Positions 1 through 12,943 of a DNA stretch of 64,000 bases are shown piece by piece (position 1 is the first letter of the stretch; the number at the start of each line of letters is the position of its first letter). Where the stretch lies: assembly GCF_041956535.1 (NCBI RefSeq), contig NW_027192191.1, positions 659,328-723,327 on the forward strand, in the 5' to 3' direction. A model generated the notes under the pieces. The model was not told the DNA's origin and ran no database searches. It saw nothing but the letters and a program-made list of their open reading frames with translations. Position numbers and translations under genes: made by a program. This DNA is from Calcarisporiella thermophila CBS 279.70. Taxonomy: Eukaryota > Calcarisporiellomycota.

Positions 1-197
1 TATCGCTCGAACTGCAGGGTGGCTAGTAGTAGCGGCTGTCATATTATTTGGAGCTCGAGATAGAATAGGTTTTAAATAACACATGGCTACAGTGTTATAA
101 TTTACATGTTGATCGTTTATTGTGGTTGCAAAAAGCAACCCTAATCATGCATTTTTCTTTAAAAGTTCAATTAGAAATTATATAGAGTATGATTTAA

Positions 198-2210
198 GCT
201 ATTAAGGTTTTTTGTGGCTCAACAATTTACGCAAACCTTCCATCAAAGCGCTTTAACAATATTTCTGATGTAACAGCATCAATTAAAGAACATATGCAAA
301 GCAGACAACCCCATATTAGTCGCCAGCTTGAAGCACTTTCTCTAGATGTGAATAGGCTAGAAGAAGGATTAAATCATCTGAAATTTTTAGCATTTAATTC
401 TGCACCGTCGGGCGATTTAGCGAGCGTAAGAGATTTAGACAGTAACACCAACTCTTCTCTCTCAAACATTGAATCTGAATCGGTGTCAAAACGCACTCAA
501 AAGCATTGTATCGATCGGAACTCCCTCTTCACTGGAGAGAATCTACACTTTCAGTTAAAATTGAGGACTGCAGACGAACTTCGTCGTCTCCTCAGTGCTC
601 ATTTTGCATTCGACAGAAATTCACATCTCTCAGTCCCTTTTCTCGATTTTTCCAAGGATCAAGCGCGAGCCAAATCATTTCGCCCATGTACCTTTTTGAA
701 CTGGCAATCCCCGGAGCTCCTCCAAGACGATTCACTATACCCCTCTCCCAATCGAGGTTTCGCCATCAATCGCAAACTTAAAGACTATATTTTCCACACC
801 TACTTCAGCAACTGTTCCGGATACTTTGTTTATCCAGATAAGCCAGCTTTTCTTGAAAGCTATTATCGTGGAGAAATCGAACCAACATTACTGCACACAG
901 CCATTGCCGATACGGCTCTTCATCTGCTGATGTTTCATGAAGAGTGTCCAATGTTTAGTCAGATTAATAGTATGATCGGGGGGCTGTTATATTATGCGCA
1001 GCGACTTTTAGAGGATGCATTTGACTCCCCTACAATTCAGACTACACTTGCATTTTTGTATATGGAAAATTGTATGAGAAAGCTTTCCCGGTTTGATGAC
1101 TCGTACACGTATCATAAACAGGCAGTTCTTATGGCACTGGCATTGAGATTGGATCGAGATAATCCAAAGGAGCGTGATCGTGTACAGATAGAATTTCGGA
1201 GAAGAGTATGGTTAGTATGGAATGGTTGATGCGTGCTTGTTTTTGACTAGGGGATAGGCTAACTAGAACATATAGGTGTTTACTTTGCGGAAATGAATTG
1301 AAGCTTGCAGGAGTATATGGGAAACCTTGGTTGCTCGATTTGGAGATTATCCACAACTCGCTCGACGCAATTGCAGCTCCAAGTGACGACGATGCCGATA
1401 GAATGTATCTGGTAAGCAATTTCCCATTGTGATTTTTGGCCATTTTAATGTTACAGGTGTGATAATATAGACATGGCTAAAATCAGAAGCAGAGTTTCAC
1501 TACAAGCTCGCGAAATTCTCAGATTTCGACTGGACACAGCAGGACTACTTAATTACGCAGCATCTCATTAGTGTTGCTGCATTTCTGCAACAGAATATTA
1601 GACAGGTGTTTAATATCATTAGCAGGGAGGATATCCATGCCCGGCGAACGATTGGATTGTGCGTTAGGCAGACTTTCTGGGTCGATTGGTGCCATATGTG
1701 GATGCAATTTATCGAGTCAGACGCACCTCCACGGAGAATGGAGACTGAGTTCATGCAGCAGCTGAGAGGCAAGGCCTTTGAAGAGTTTCTAAGGGTAATT
1801 CTCCCTTCATCTGTAATCTCAATGCGCAACTGGACTAGAAAAATTTATGTTGAATATTGCTGTTCCACTAGGGATTGTACAACATAACCTTGTGTTGGCA
1901 AGATGCCATCCGGCTCCAAAATTGGTGCAAGGTATACACGCCTAGTTATATCTTTTGCCATCTATTCAAATTTATTGCACGAACACATCCAAGTCACACC
2001 GCGCGACGATATATTTACGCACAGTTGTCACAAATATACCAGCACATGAAATCTGTTCTGAGGCCCTCGTGCATTGCTGTACAAGTACAGATGACAGACG
2101 TAGCAAATGCTCTCGAGGAGATGCGCCCAATAGTTTTTACTAAAGAAGAGCTGAGAGCTACGAGGTTTAGGCCGATTGCGATAAGAAAGCGGCTCGAACC
2201 ATTAAACTAG
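198..2210 (+). CDS. Fungal-specific transcription factor, C-terminal regulatory domain (5' end uncertain, probably partial)
   Basis: Probable zinc-cluster-type transcription regulator. Exons as I read them: up to 1210, 1276-1411, 1471-1794 and 1872-2210, all with GT..AG junctions that keep frame. The first ATG is at 294, but the frame is open back to about 198. The residues just before the ATG (IYANLPSKRF) look like the linker that follows a Zn2Cys6 cluster, so coding may start in an exon outside the window. A coiled-coil-like segment (ISRQLEALSLDVNRLEEGL) follows. The middle holds features of the fungal transcription-factor domain (FFRRR-type helix EFRRRVW, then GVYGKPWLLDLEI). No Cys6 cluster is visible, so DNA binding is inferred. 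The last exon has a decayed paralogous copy at 2802-2915. Target genes are unknown. Confidence 0.72.
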
Positions 2211-3189
2211 TCATCCCGGCAAGGCATTGTGCCATTCAAGTCTCTCTTAGTACTCAAAAGGCCTGTTTATTATAACTTGTTTTATTTGAAAGACTGTAAA
2301 TGTGTATTTAAACATAATTTTTCAAGGACATCAGCGTTCAAATCGATTCAAGCCCGAAGAGGGTACCTTTAAGAAAAATAACCTTGAATAGTGTGAAAGG
2401 ATGTCGGTGTATAGCATTTTTCATAGGCAGGAAAAAATCGCCTTGAGCCATCTTTTCTTTCCTCAAATAGCTCATTTTTCATAACCGATGTAGTCGGAGG
2501 TTTCAAATAAAGTTTTGCTAATTGGAGCTGTGCTCTCTTGTTATGTATCCAAAAGAATTCAACAGGAAGCATTGGATGACATTAGTCTCGCATCTCTTAC
2601 TATAACCATAGCGCATGGTGAACGCATGCCTTGTTAGGTCTCATCAATGAAAGTCATATTTTCCGTATCTGCATTTATCAAATGAGGCGTTTAACGAGCA
2701 GATGCATTCTGTTTCGACCATTTTTATTAAACCACGTGGAGTTTCCAATGAAGAAGCAGATAAGGAATTCAGTTGGAGAAAAAAGGAGATACGTGGATGC
2801 GTATTGGAGAGCATCGATTTCGAACCAGGCACGGTGTAGAATCAATTTACCCAGTCATCTCTTCTGTCAAATGTACAAGTTTATAGCGAGAACACACCCA
2901 AATCATTTAAGTTGAGAGCGACTCGAAGCCGAACAACTTTTGCTTTATAAATTTCATGGCAAAAGAAACAAAGTTATCAGTACATCGTACAAGAACAGAA
3001 ATCCTTTACAACAATGCAGAGGAAAACAAAAGCTAAAAAAAATTATAAAAGCCGAATCGCTTGCTTGAAATGTCATAAAATCTATTTAAAATAGGCCCTC
3101 GCAAAAGAAAAGTAGGGGGTATAACTAAGCATAGCCAAGCAGTGAGAATTAGAAAGAAGAATTAAGACGTTATAGAGATAAAACAGATT
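2211..3189. other. Intergenic region holding a gene relic
   Basis: This stretch separates the convergent transcription-factor and histidine-kinase genes. Apart from the decayed exon copy listed separately (about 2802-2915) I see no gene in it. Confidence 0.6.
2802..2915 (+). pseudogene. Decayed paralogous copy of the upstream transcription-factor last exon
   Basis: The translated segment ending LFCQMYKFIARTHPNH aligns without gaps to IFCHLFKFIARTHPSH in the last exon of the upstream gene. Over 35 aligned residues I count 19 identities. The frame stops at a TGA (2913-2915) shortly after the match, and I find no promoter-proximal part. This looks like the remnant of a tandem duplication. It could instead be an exon of a diverged second gene, but no neighbouring exons were seen. 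Confidence 0.65.
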
Positions 3190-6100
3190 TCAGTATGATT
3201 TGTCTTCTGGCGTGGGTGGTAGGGTGTCCACGTCTGGGTTTTGACCCCACCGCCGGATGACTTCAAGGATTTTGGTTTGGTTCACTATATCAGGCCACAA
3301 TGATTAGCACACCTGGTATAAAGTTAGTCGATAAGACAAGGAGCATTCCTAACCTGGCTTGTGAAGACAATCCTGCATTCCAGCCTCTAAACAAGTTTGC
3401 TTGGTAGAGCTTTGGACATCTAGCAGCACGCATAATGGAGCTGGGGTTAGTGACAAGCATATCCTCGTCAAAATACTCGAAGCCTTACCAGCCGTCAAAG
3501 CAATAATCGGGACATGCCGCATGCGGGCATTGGAGTACTCCCATTTTCTTATTGCTCTCGCCGCCTCGAACCCATCGAGGTGGGGCATATGGCAGTCCAT
3601 GAGGATTACGGAGATATCGCTTGCCGACCTAAAAAGTGAAGTCAAGCCACAGGTTAATCCATGCATTGATGAGCTAGCCAGAGGGGCCTGGGGCTAAAGC
3701 AAAGCTGCCAAATCTACCTTTGGAACATTTTCACGGCTTCCTCACCGTCATTTGCAAGCAGAATCTTCTCAAACCCATACTTGTGGAGTTGTCGAACCAC
3801 AACTTTCTGCGCTATCGGATTGTCCTCAGCCACCAACACGGTGATGTTGGTGATGTGGGCTAGCTTTTCACTTTTACTCATGCTCTCTTCGAGTCTGAAA
3901 GTGCCCGCATTCTCGGTGTTTGCCGAAGAAGGCAACGCCTTTCGATCATACCCGGATGTCGGGTGGTCAATGTGTGAAAGAGTGGCCAGCTGAGAGGTCA
4001 TGTAGACGGCAGCCATAGCTTCATGCCGCTCCTTTTCTTTCTCCGGGCTCTTGGGATGAAAATTAAGCACCTCTAGGCCCTCTGTCAGTGTGCGCACACG
4101 AGATGCCATCAAGTCCAGGATCAACTGCCGCAGTTTGAATTCCATGGGTGGTCGCTTGATCCGTGTTGCTGTCATCCGATTACCGATGAGCCGCTCGATA
4201 GCCCGGAAATCCTCCAGTTGGCGACACCGCTTTCGCTTCATAGTGTAGGAGCGGGACATGAATAGCAAGCGTATCCGATAGAATCTCGGCTCCTTGACAA
4301 GCTCCTCGACAAGCCGGTGCATTTCCTCAAAGACATTGTAGTCAAGGATCAGTATATGGGGGAGGGCCTCATCGCTCGCCGCTCGGAGAGTTTCTAAGAG
4401 CTTCTGCGTGCTCTCCGGAACATCAAGAGTGAGAGGGAAGAGTTTAGCTTGGTACATGGCGACCTTATTTTGACTTTCTGCCAGCAGCATCACCCGAACC
4501 GGCGGCAAATCTATCATTGGCACTTCAAGGTTGCTATTTTCGGCAATTTCAAGCTTAACCGTGAACCAGAACAAACTTCCTTTGCCCTTGCTGCTCCGCA
4601 CCCCAATATCTCCTTGCATAAGCTGAGTCAGCTCGCGACAAATGCTCAGGCCCAACCCCGTGCCTCCATACATGCGGGTGGTGGAGCCGTCCACCTGTGA
4701 GAATGGTCGGAAGAGGTTCAGCTGCTCCTCGTGAGACATTCCAATGCCCGTGTCTTGGATCTCAAACTTCACAACAATGTGCTTCGAGTCCTTCTCCATC
4801 GGGATGCATCGCACGAAGACCTCCCCGTTATGGGTAAATTTGATCCCATTGCCGACCAAGTTCATGAGGATTTGGCGGAGCCGACCCACGTCACCAATGA
4901 GCACCCGGGGCAACAGTGCGTCCACAAAGCAATTTAGCTCGACATCTTTGTCGTGAGCTAATGAGGAAAGCAGATGGCACACATCGCCCAGTAGTGACAC
5001 AGTCGAGAATGCCGTGTACTCGAGCTTCACCTTCTTGGCCTCCAACTTGCTGTAGTCTAGCAGCGAATCGATAATTCGTAGCAACATGTGGCAAGACTGC
5101 TGACATGTATCGACATACTCGCGCTGGATAGGATCCAGTATGGTGTCGGCCAGCAAATTCACCATGCCCAATACGCCGCTGAAGGGGGTCCTTAGTTCGT
5201 GGCTCATATTAGCCAAGAACTGGCTCTTCATTCTCATGGATTCCAACGCGGCTTCTCGAGTTCTGATCAGCTCCTCGACCATGTTCTTACGATCGGTAAT
5301 ATCCATCACGAAGCCCATCACGTTATGCAGGCTCCCCTCTTCGCTGTTGGGTATTCGCGCCAGCCCGGCCTGAACCCAGACCTTTTTCCCATTAGGCATG
5401 AGGCAGCACTTCTCGTAGGGATTGCATTCGCCCGACCTCTCCATCTCCTTGATGGCATGAATATCGAGCTCGCGATGCTCAGGAATGGTATGGTTTTGCC
5501 ACAGGACTGGGTAATTGTTGATAAGTTCTTCCCTTTTGAGCCCGGTGAGCTTGAAATAGGTTTCATTTGCTTCGTAAATGCTTCCATTTCTATTCGCAAA
5601 GAAGATGCCAGCCAGATTACTCTCGAAGAGCCGACGGAATCGGGATTCGGACTTGATGAGTCTCCCGTAAATTTCCTTGTCTTCCCGGGCCTTCTTTTGG
5701 TCCTCTACATCGGTGCAAGTTCCGATCCAGTGAACAACGCTTTCATCGGCGCTATCAAATATGGGCATGACCCGATAGATATGCCAGCGGTAGATTCCGT
5801 CCTTTCGCTTAATCCTTAGCTCGGTGGTCATGATATTGTAGGCGAGAGAAGGTTCTTTCCAATACTCCAAGAGGCTCTTATGGTCATCGGGGTGGAACAG
5901 AGGTATCCAATTCCAGTCGAGGATTTCCTCTGGCTTCACGCCTGCGTATGTCTCCCACTGTGCATTAGCAAAGGTGAATTTTCCATCCGGGGACGCGGTG
6001 AATACGAGCTGGGGCATAAGCTCGAGCAAAGCACGATATTTTTGCTCCTTACGCTCTGCTTCAGCGCGCGCCACCTGCTCACGCTTCAACATTTCGCTCT

Positions 6101-9100
6101 TGGCCACCGTGGCTTCCTGCAGGGAGACAACAAGTCTGGCGTTCAAGATGGAGATGGCCACCTGGTTGCACAGTATCTCCAACACCTCGATGTGGCGAAT
6201 GGTGAATGCACCGCTATTGCTGGAGTTTTCAAGGTAAAGACAGCCATATATCTCGTTATTATGAAAAATAGGCATGCAGATAACACTCTTGACCCGATTG
6301 GAGATAATGTAAGGGTCTCGTGATATGTTCGGTTCTTTGTATGCATTGGCCGAGCGGAAGGGCAAGAACGTGCGCACCACAAGGCTTGCAATACTTCGTG
6401 GGAAATCACTCGTATTCTCATCGTTCCTCAGGGTATAGCCGCCCGACGCCGACCACTCACTCTTCAAGAAGAGTCTACTGTTCTGCTTGAAAATCATTTT
6501 ACAGAGGGTTGCGCCTGCGTTCTCCGCGGCGATTTGCAACATAGCAGGAATAACAGAGTCCAGCTCGGTCATTTCGCTCATGACCTGGACAGCACGGATC
6601 ACCGAGAAGAAATCAACTTCATCGGTCGAGCCGGCCGTTTCAAAGTGGGTCGAAGAGGTATGGGATAGCGCGGCCTCTCGGTTCGGGCGGTAGAGGAGAT
6701 GTCGGCGCTCTTCGTGGCTCGAGCTGGACCGTAAATCGTTCGGGGTGCGGGAGCTAGCATTCTCGATAGAGTTGGTAGGAAAAGTTGCAGGCAACATGTG
6801 CATCGACGGATAAACCAAATTGGGGTACGCCTCGACAACTTGGCTGATCTTGTTCTTGGCGCCCCATTCCACGTAGAGTTGCAGAGCACTGTTCATAAAT
6901 GAAGAGGCAAAAGCCATTTGGTCATGCGTATAGTGGTGCAATGCCGTCCGTTCAAGTGCAAGAGCCTTGTAAATCAAAACCTGCTGGCGACGCGAAAGAT
7001 CTGTTGCTCGGCTATAGAGCTGTAGGGCTAGGTCAGAGTTTCCTTCCAAGGATGCAATTTCCGCTTCAACCAGGATGGCGTTATCAATGAAGTGAGATGC
7101 CTCCTTTTCGATGAGGGGCTGCAGGAGTGCAAACAGATTCTTGAGCTCCGTCAATAGTGAGTGATATTCGCTCGAATCTTGAAGACCCTGGCTCAGTTTT
7201 TTCCGCAATACACCAGAGAGTGCTAGTGCGTGCATGATCAAAACTCGCATTGCAAGGTAGCTACCGGTGGCTGAGTGAAGTTTGCCATACTCCCTCCCAA
7301 CCGCGATGGCCACTTCATAGTGACCAAGGGTGGTCAGAGTAACCAATTTGTAGGCGTAGTAGGTCACGAGGCGTGTTAGAGGGACAGAGGTTTCCGTGAT
7401 CTGGGACAAATTGCAAGACTTTTGGAATTCCCTCCCATCGAAATCTGCAGATCCATTTTTCATCGTTTCTCCCATTAGGCCGCGTACAGACTGTCGAAGC
7501 GTACAGTAGAGGAACGCATGCGGAAGTACTCCGTGTTGGTGCTCAAGCAGGGAAACACACTTCTTCACCTCATCCAACACTTCTTCCAACGAAATTCGCA
7601 TGCAAAACTTTTGTTGGCATAGTATAATTCCACAAAGACCGCAAGTGGACGGGTCACCACTTCGTAAACTAAGCTCAAAAGCCTCCTGCAGCTTTGCATA
7701 TATTTCGGTCTGTGAATAGCGCATGATGCCCATAGCAGAGTAAAAGAAGCTCATCGCCTTTGCCCGGATTTTATTGCTAGGCTCTAGAGCCGGGATAAGG
7801 GATTCAACTGCGTACTCTCCAATGCGGTAGGCATTGGCATTGTTATGGAGAAGTCCATATCGAAGACAGCATATCGACAGACAAACTAGAGGTGATATGA
7901 TGCTCTCGTTGATCTCACCGGCAGTGAGCGATAAAAGAATTGCTTTACAGTTGACCACAGCAAAGAAAAGTCTATATTGATTAATTTTGGAAATACATTA
8001 GGGCATTATGACAAAATATGGGTATCAATTTTGCACTTACGGATCATGCGTATAAGACATATCTGAGCACACTTCAAAGAGCTTCATGAGTGCAAGCGTT
8101 CTCCTATCAGTCATTCTAGGGAGGTTTGCGATGTTTTCGAGCCCGATACCGTCTAACTTCATGATGATCATGGTGATCATAGGAAAAACTATTGAGAGGG
8201 AGAGAAGGTAGGGAAAAGGAGATCGGTTAATAGGAGCTTAAATAATCGAAGTAAATCGCTGTTATTGATTGCCTCTCCATACCTATTTCCAGAGTTGGAA
8301 ATAAAGGAATAGGATCTTCACCGAAATCGCTCATTGCTTCGTTAAAGCAGTGAGCGGCCTCGAGAGTTCTATCCGTTGTACTGTAAATAAGCACTCGGAG
8401 TATGTAGAGTTCGGCTCTTGCAACAATATCCTCGGCATGCTTGAGCAGCTCCTGAGTAAGATCAAGCGCGTGTGTGTGATTTCCAACCACAAACTCGCAC
8501 TCGGCAATCAGCCGCTTGATCTCCAGTGACTCTTCTCTTACATTTGGGTCCCACGGATTGTCTGGGAGCAATGATTCGGCCGTGCGAAGGTAATCGATTG
8601 CATTCACCACCTCCACATCAACCTGGAACGCACGACGACCAGCCAAAAGATTAAGCTCACGCAATCGTTCCTGAGACGCATACTGGGTGACCCCTTCGCC
8701 CAAGGGAATCGCCTTATTAAGCTGTTGCACCACATCGTAGAGCTGTGCGCGGTCGTCCTGCAACCACTCAAGCAGCTTGGCGCCTATTCTGCCATGCATA
8801 TGCATGCGTTCTTCGGGCTCCATTAGAGAGTAGACCGCGGCCTGGATGCGATCATGATAGAAACGCCAGAAGATCAATGTGTCGCACGGACGATTCACCG
8901 GGTCAGGGCAGTCACCACCAGTGCTATCCATGGTGGTGATGAGACCCTCGCGCACTGCAACGTTGAGCGAATGGATAACATTGACTCTTGCAGGCATAAT
9001 CTCCTCGATCAGCTCGGTGGAGAATGTGCTACCTATACAGGCCGCTGCTTTGACCAACTCGAGAGTAGGTTCCGGAACAACCACCAATTTATCTGCCAGA

Positions 9101-11509
9101 AACTCGGGATCCATGGGGCCGGTGCCTTTGGACTCCACTTCCGCGGGTTTCCACTCAAATCGACGCGTTGTCCAGTTGAACTCGATAAGTCGCTCGCGGT
9201 ATAAACTAGACAGAAACTGCACAATAAAAAAGGGTATACCAAATGTTTTACGCTGGACAATAGTGGCGAGTTCGGTGACTTCTGGGGAGGAACTGGGGAG
9301 ACGCACTGTATCCGCGATAAGGTGGCGTATTGCTTGAAGATCGAGAGCCCCGACGTGAATGTTGTTCACTCGGAAATTTGACTCGAAAATAGCAGGGGAG
9401 AGTTGGATGGATATATTGGAGCGATGCGCAAAAATGATAAGAGTTCGGCGGCCTTTGGCCGTCATCATAGGCGGGGGGGCTGCGAATGGCCGATTACTCG
9501 AGACAATTCCCATGACTTCTTTAGAACCAGGATCAGCCCTAAAATCAAAGATATAGAGCAAAAGAAAAGAGAATTTATATATATGAGTTGGATATTTTTT
9601 GGGGCGCAAAATAAACTCTACCATTGGGCATCGTCAAAAAAAAGGGTTAGCGTTTTCACCTTTGAGATACTGTAAGTGAAAACTTTAATACATCGCAATA
9701 GACGACGCTGGGCTTCATTGACTGGCAAACTCTCTGGTTCAGGCCAATCACTCCCGATCAACATCTCGAGTTCTAAAGGTTTCAGAGTTGAATATCAATA
9801 AAGGGACAGAAATTGTAAGCCATGGAAAATAGGAAAGCCCCACCTGGGAGAACTTCGATGAGAACTCGGCCGTCATTTTGCAGGTGCTCGCACATGACCT
9901 CCCTCACCTCATTGACAACCTCATCGGTATCGGAAAGCACCTGGTGGAGCAGATTTTTGAAGCAGTCGAGGACGGCAGCATAGGGTCTGACGGAGTGCTT
10001 CTCGAACTTTCCCGAAGAGAAATAACCCAGCATTTGAGCTTTTGGTTGGAGTCCGCGAACCAGGGCTGACTTTCCCATTCCTTAATTAACAAAAAAACAA
10101 AAAGCTTTATCATAAGACAAAGTCACTAGGAAGTAATCCGTAAAAGGTCTACAACCTGCTGTTCCCTCCAAAATGACAAGCTCCGAGTTGTTGTTGTTGT
10201 GTACTCGATTCAAAATTTCTTCAAGTGCTCTTAACTCTTTCTTTCGACCATAAACCTTGGTTGGGATGCGAAATATGGAGGATGAGTCGTGAGTTCCAAG
10301 CTCGAGCTCGAAATTAAGATTGTTCGGATCTTCCTGTATCCTCTTCTGGCACAGGCGGAGATCATAGAGCACGCCATGAGCACTTTGGTATCTATATATG
10401 AATCAAATAACATTAGAAAAAACAGAGACAGCAATAGAGCAAACGACAATCTTGGGTTATGCATCGAATGAAGATTACCGATCGGAGCACGACTTTTTAA
10501 GGAGCTTCTGGATGATGCGGTCTAGGATTGGGGGGGCTTCTGGCCGTTTCGAGAGGATGGACGGAGGATTCTTTGCAAGGTGCATATGAAGGATCTCCAT
10601 TTTGCTTGACGAAGTGAATGGCACCTCGCCTGTGAGGGTTTGATAGAGCGTAATACCGAGCGAATATAGATCCGTCCGGTGATCTACTAGGGCATCCGTT
10701 CGACCCGTCTAATGGAGCATTACAGTTAAGTTAACTTACTCTTTTTCAAATCAAGGGCAAGCACAGACCTGCTCCGGAGACACATATTCTATTCTGGATT
10801 CAATGTCCAAGAATGCGCTGCCGCTACACACTGCGGCTTCAATGGACCAACGCATTGAACGACCTAGATCACGCGATCAAGATGAATCAGGTGAGTCATC
10901 AAAGGGACAAGTCGAAAGCTACTCACTGAAATTGAATATTAGCACTCTCTTCGTTTCCGGATCATATAAAATGTTCATAGGTTGGATATTGCAGTGCATG
11001 ACATTTTTCTGATGGATCCAATCGATCGCTTCGCAAAGGTGGATGGCAAAGGTGAAAAATGTGTCTAATGCTAGCCCATTTTGTGGTATGACCTTGTGCA
11101 GCGGAATACTTTGAGGGGGACTTTGTAGTATTACCAGGGAATGATGGTTATCGTCACAGATTAGCTTTACTGGGACCGGAATTGATTCATTATTCGTTCC
11201 GCAATTAAAGAGATTATACATAAACGCGAACTGGCGCTGCTCGCGATAGGTGTCGCCGCGATTTTGATTCTTTTCCTTCACCAGAATATACGACTTCTTA
11301 TCTTCCTTGTTCACTCCCTTCATGATTTGAATGTTGGGAGCGGGCGTCTCCCAAATCTCCTCGACAATATAGGCATCGATCACATCCTCCACCGATGAAA
11401 TATTTTCAACGGGTGCATCGTTTTTGATTATACGCAGAGGCTGGATGTCAACAATGTTGGCAAAGTCTTCGTCGGATTCGAAAAGGCGATCCTCGATTTC
11501 GCCATTCAT
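3190..11509 (-). CDS. Group X hybrid histidine kinase (pseudokinase - AAA ATPase - GAF - PAS - HisKA - HATPase - receiver)
   Basis: Multi-domain sensor kinase of the fungal group X type, related to fission yeast Mak2/Mak3 (Phk1/Phk2), estimated at 2,300-2,400 residues. Order from the N-terminus: a protein-kinase-like domain (11509 to about 10480); an AAA/ORC-type ATPase with Walker A GTAGMGKSAL (about 10370-8230); helical repeats; GAF; two PAS domains; the HisKA box MSHELRTPFSGVLGM with the phospho-acceptor His; HATPase boxes IQDTGIGM and GGTGLGLSI; and a C-terminal receiver. The receiver has acidic pocket VAEDN, phospho-acceptor Asp in LMDCHMP and Lys in HKPV, and it is split by introns (exons near 3714-3760, 3500-3630 and 3350-3410, with the final exon ending at TGA 3190-3192). 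In family members this signals to an Ypd1-type phosphotransfer protein in oxidative stress and cell-cycle control. The kinase-like domain appears catalytically dead. Confidence 0.92.
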
Positions 11510-12943
11510 GACTTGAGTATATAAAATCTTACAACCTCAGCAGGGAAATATTATCAATGGCAAATAATCAACTACAATTCAAATCCACATACAGGTTCCC
11601 AAATCTACATCAAACATGCAACGAAGAAAACAAAATGACCGGTCAGTAGACTGAAGACTGAAAAATAAAAAAAGTATATGAAGCGAGTCTCAGGAGTTTA
11701 ACGGAGGAGATCCCGTTCACTCGAATTAGATCTGATTGGCTGCCTTAGTTCAAAACCTCTACTGTCCAAATGCCCGATGGAATAGGGCGAGAAAGGGCCT
11801 GCGTATATCTCCCAGCATTGAATCCCTTATTGAGCCTTAATCACGCAGTGACAACAAATAAGTCGCGCCATGTCCCCGTCGCAACACTAGCGGGGAGCCT
11901 TGGACGGCAAGACTTTGTCCGGCCAAGCTGTTCCGAGCCTCTCATTATTCCGAAGAGACGGATTAGTAAGTCATGATGTTGGGGCCGAGAGCATAAGATG
12001 AAGCAGATACGGTGGAGGTCCATGGCCATCTTCTCAAAGCCCTCTTTCAGAAAGGGTACAAGTTGTCCCTCCTCCCCTTCATTTTTTGCACTATGGTAGC
12101 TGGAAGTGTGGATATGCATGTCTGATCATGCAGTGGGTTACTAATGTAATGAATACGAAAACAATGGCGGCGCGTAGACTTGATTCCAAAACATGACATG
12201 CCCGATTCTATTCACCAGGTTTGGCTGCAGCATTCAACCCAGCTGAGATGTGCCAGTGTGGCAATGTGTCAATCGGGAACAATTCTTCCAATTTGATTCC
12301 CATAAACCACGTAATGAAACGGTTCTAGTTCCACCAGCAGAGTCCAATGGTGGCTTGGTTGAGTGAGCCCAAACAATTGTCTTTCCATCTCAGCCAATGA
12401 GTTACTTTCATTCAAGCTGATCCGACCGCTTCGAATTTTGGTAAATCCTGGTTCGGCATATCCGGCCACTTGGCCGCGTTTTTAAGCACCTATCCACGTA
12501 GATTGGCCCAGCTTTAGCTCAGCGTAATTTATTCTATTTATCACGAACGCATTAGTAATGTCCTGCTCTAGAGAGTGCTCAAAATCGGCTGAACACGAAC
12601 GAGCGTCTCTGATTTATCATTTCAACTGAACTGACTAGGCTTCGAATCCAAGGCGGGGGTGTCGAATGCTGGGGTGTGCGGGGGAAAGGCTGATATCGCT
12701 TCGAATCAAGTTTTTTTAGAGAAACTCTAAGACAGTGCTGATTTAGAGCACTTTAATCCTGTTCCCATAGCGACGATTAATACACAATAATAGCTTCAAT
12801 AGAGAGGTTTATTATATGAAACAATTTTATCTTTATTTTTTTTTTTACTCTTTACAAAATTTAATAGTCTTGCTAAATCCATCCGATTCCTCGACGCATT
12901 ATCGTTCGTCATTATACACGGAGAAATATAATAAATTCAGATC
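11510..12943. other. Intergenic region between the histidine kinase and CFT1
   Basis: This holds the upstream region of the minus-strand histidine kinase and the 3' flank of CFT1. Two short minus-strand ORFs (11841-12119 and 12269-12469) are open but match no family I know and lack supporting splice context. I do not call them genes. Confidence 0.5.

Noticed and set aside
11841-12119. 92-codon minus-strand ORF upstream of the histidine kinase
   Set aside because: No domain, and it overlaps the likely 5' regulatory region of the kinase gene.
12269-12469. 66-codon minus-strand ORF reading QLFGLTQPSHHWTLL
   Set aside because: It reads somewhat like protein, but it is isolated and I could not extend it by splicing or link it to a family.
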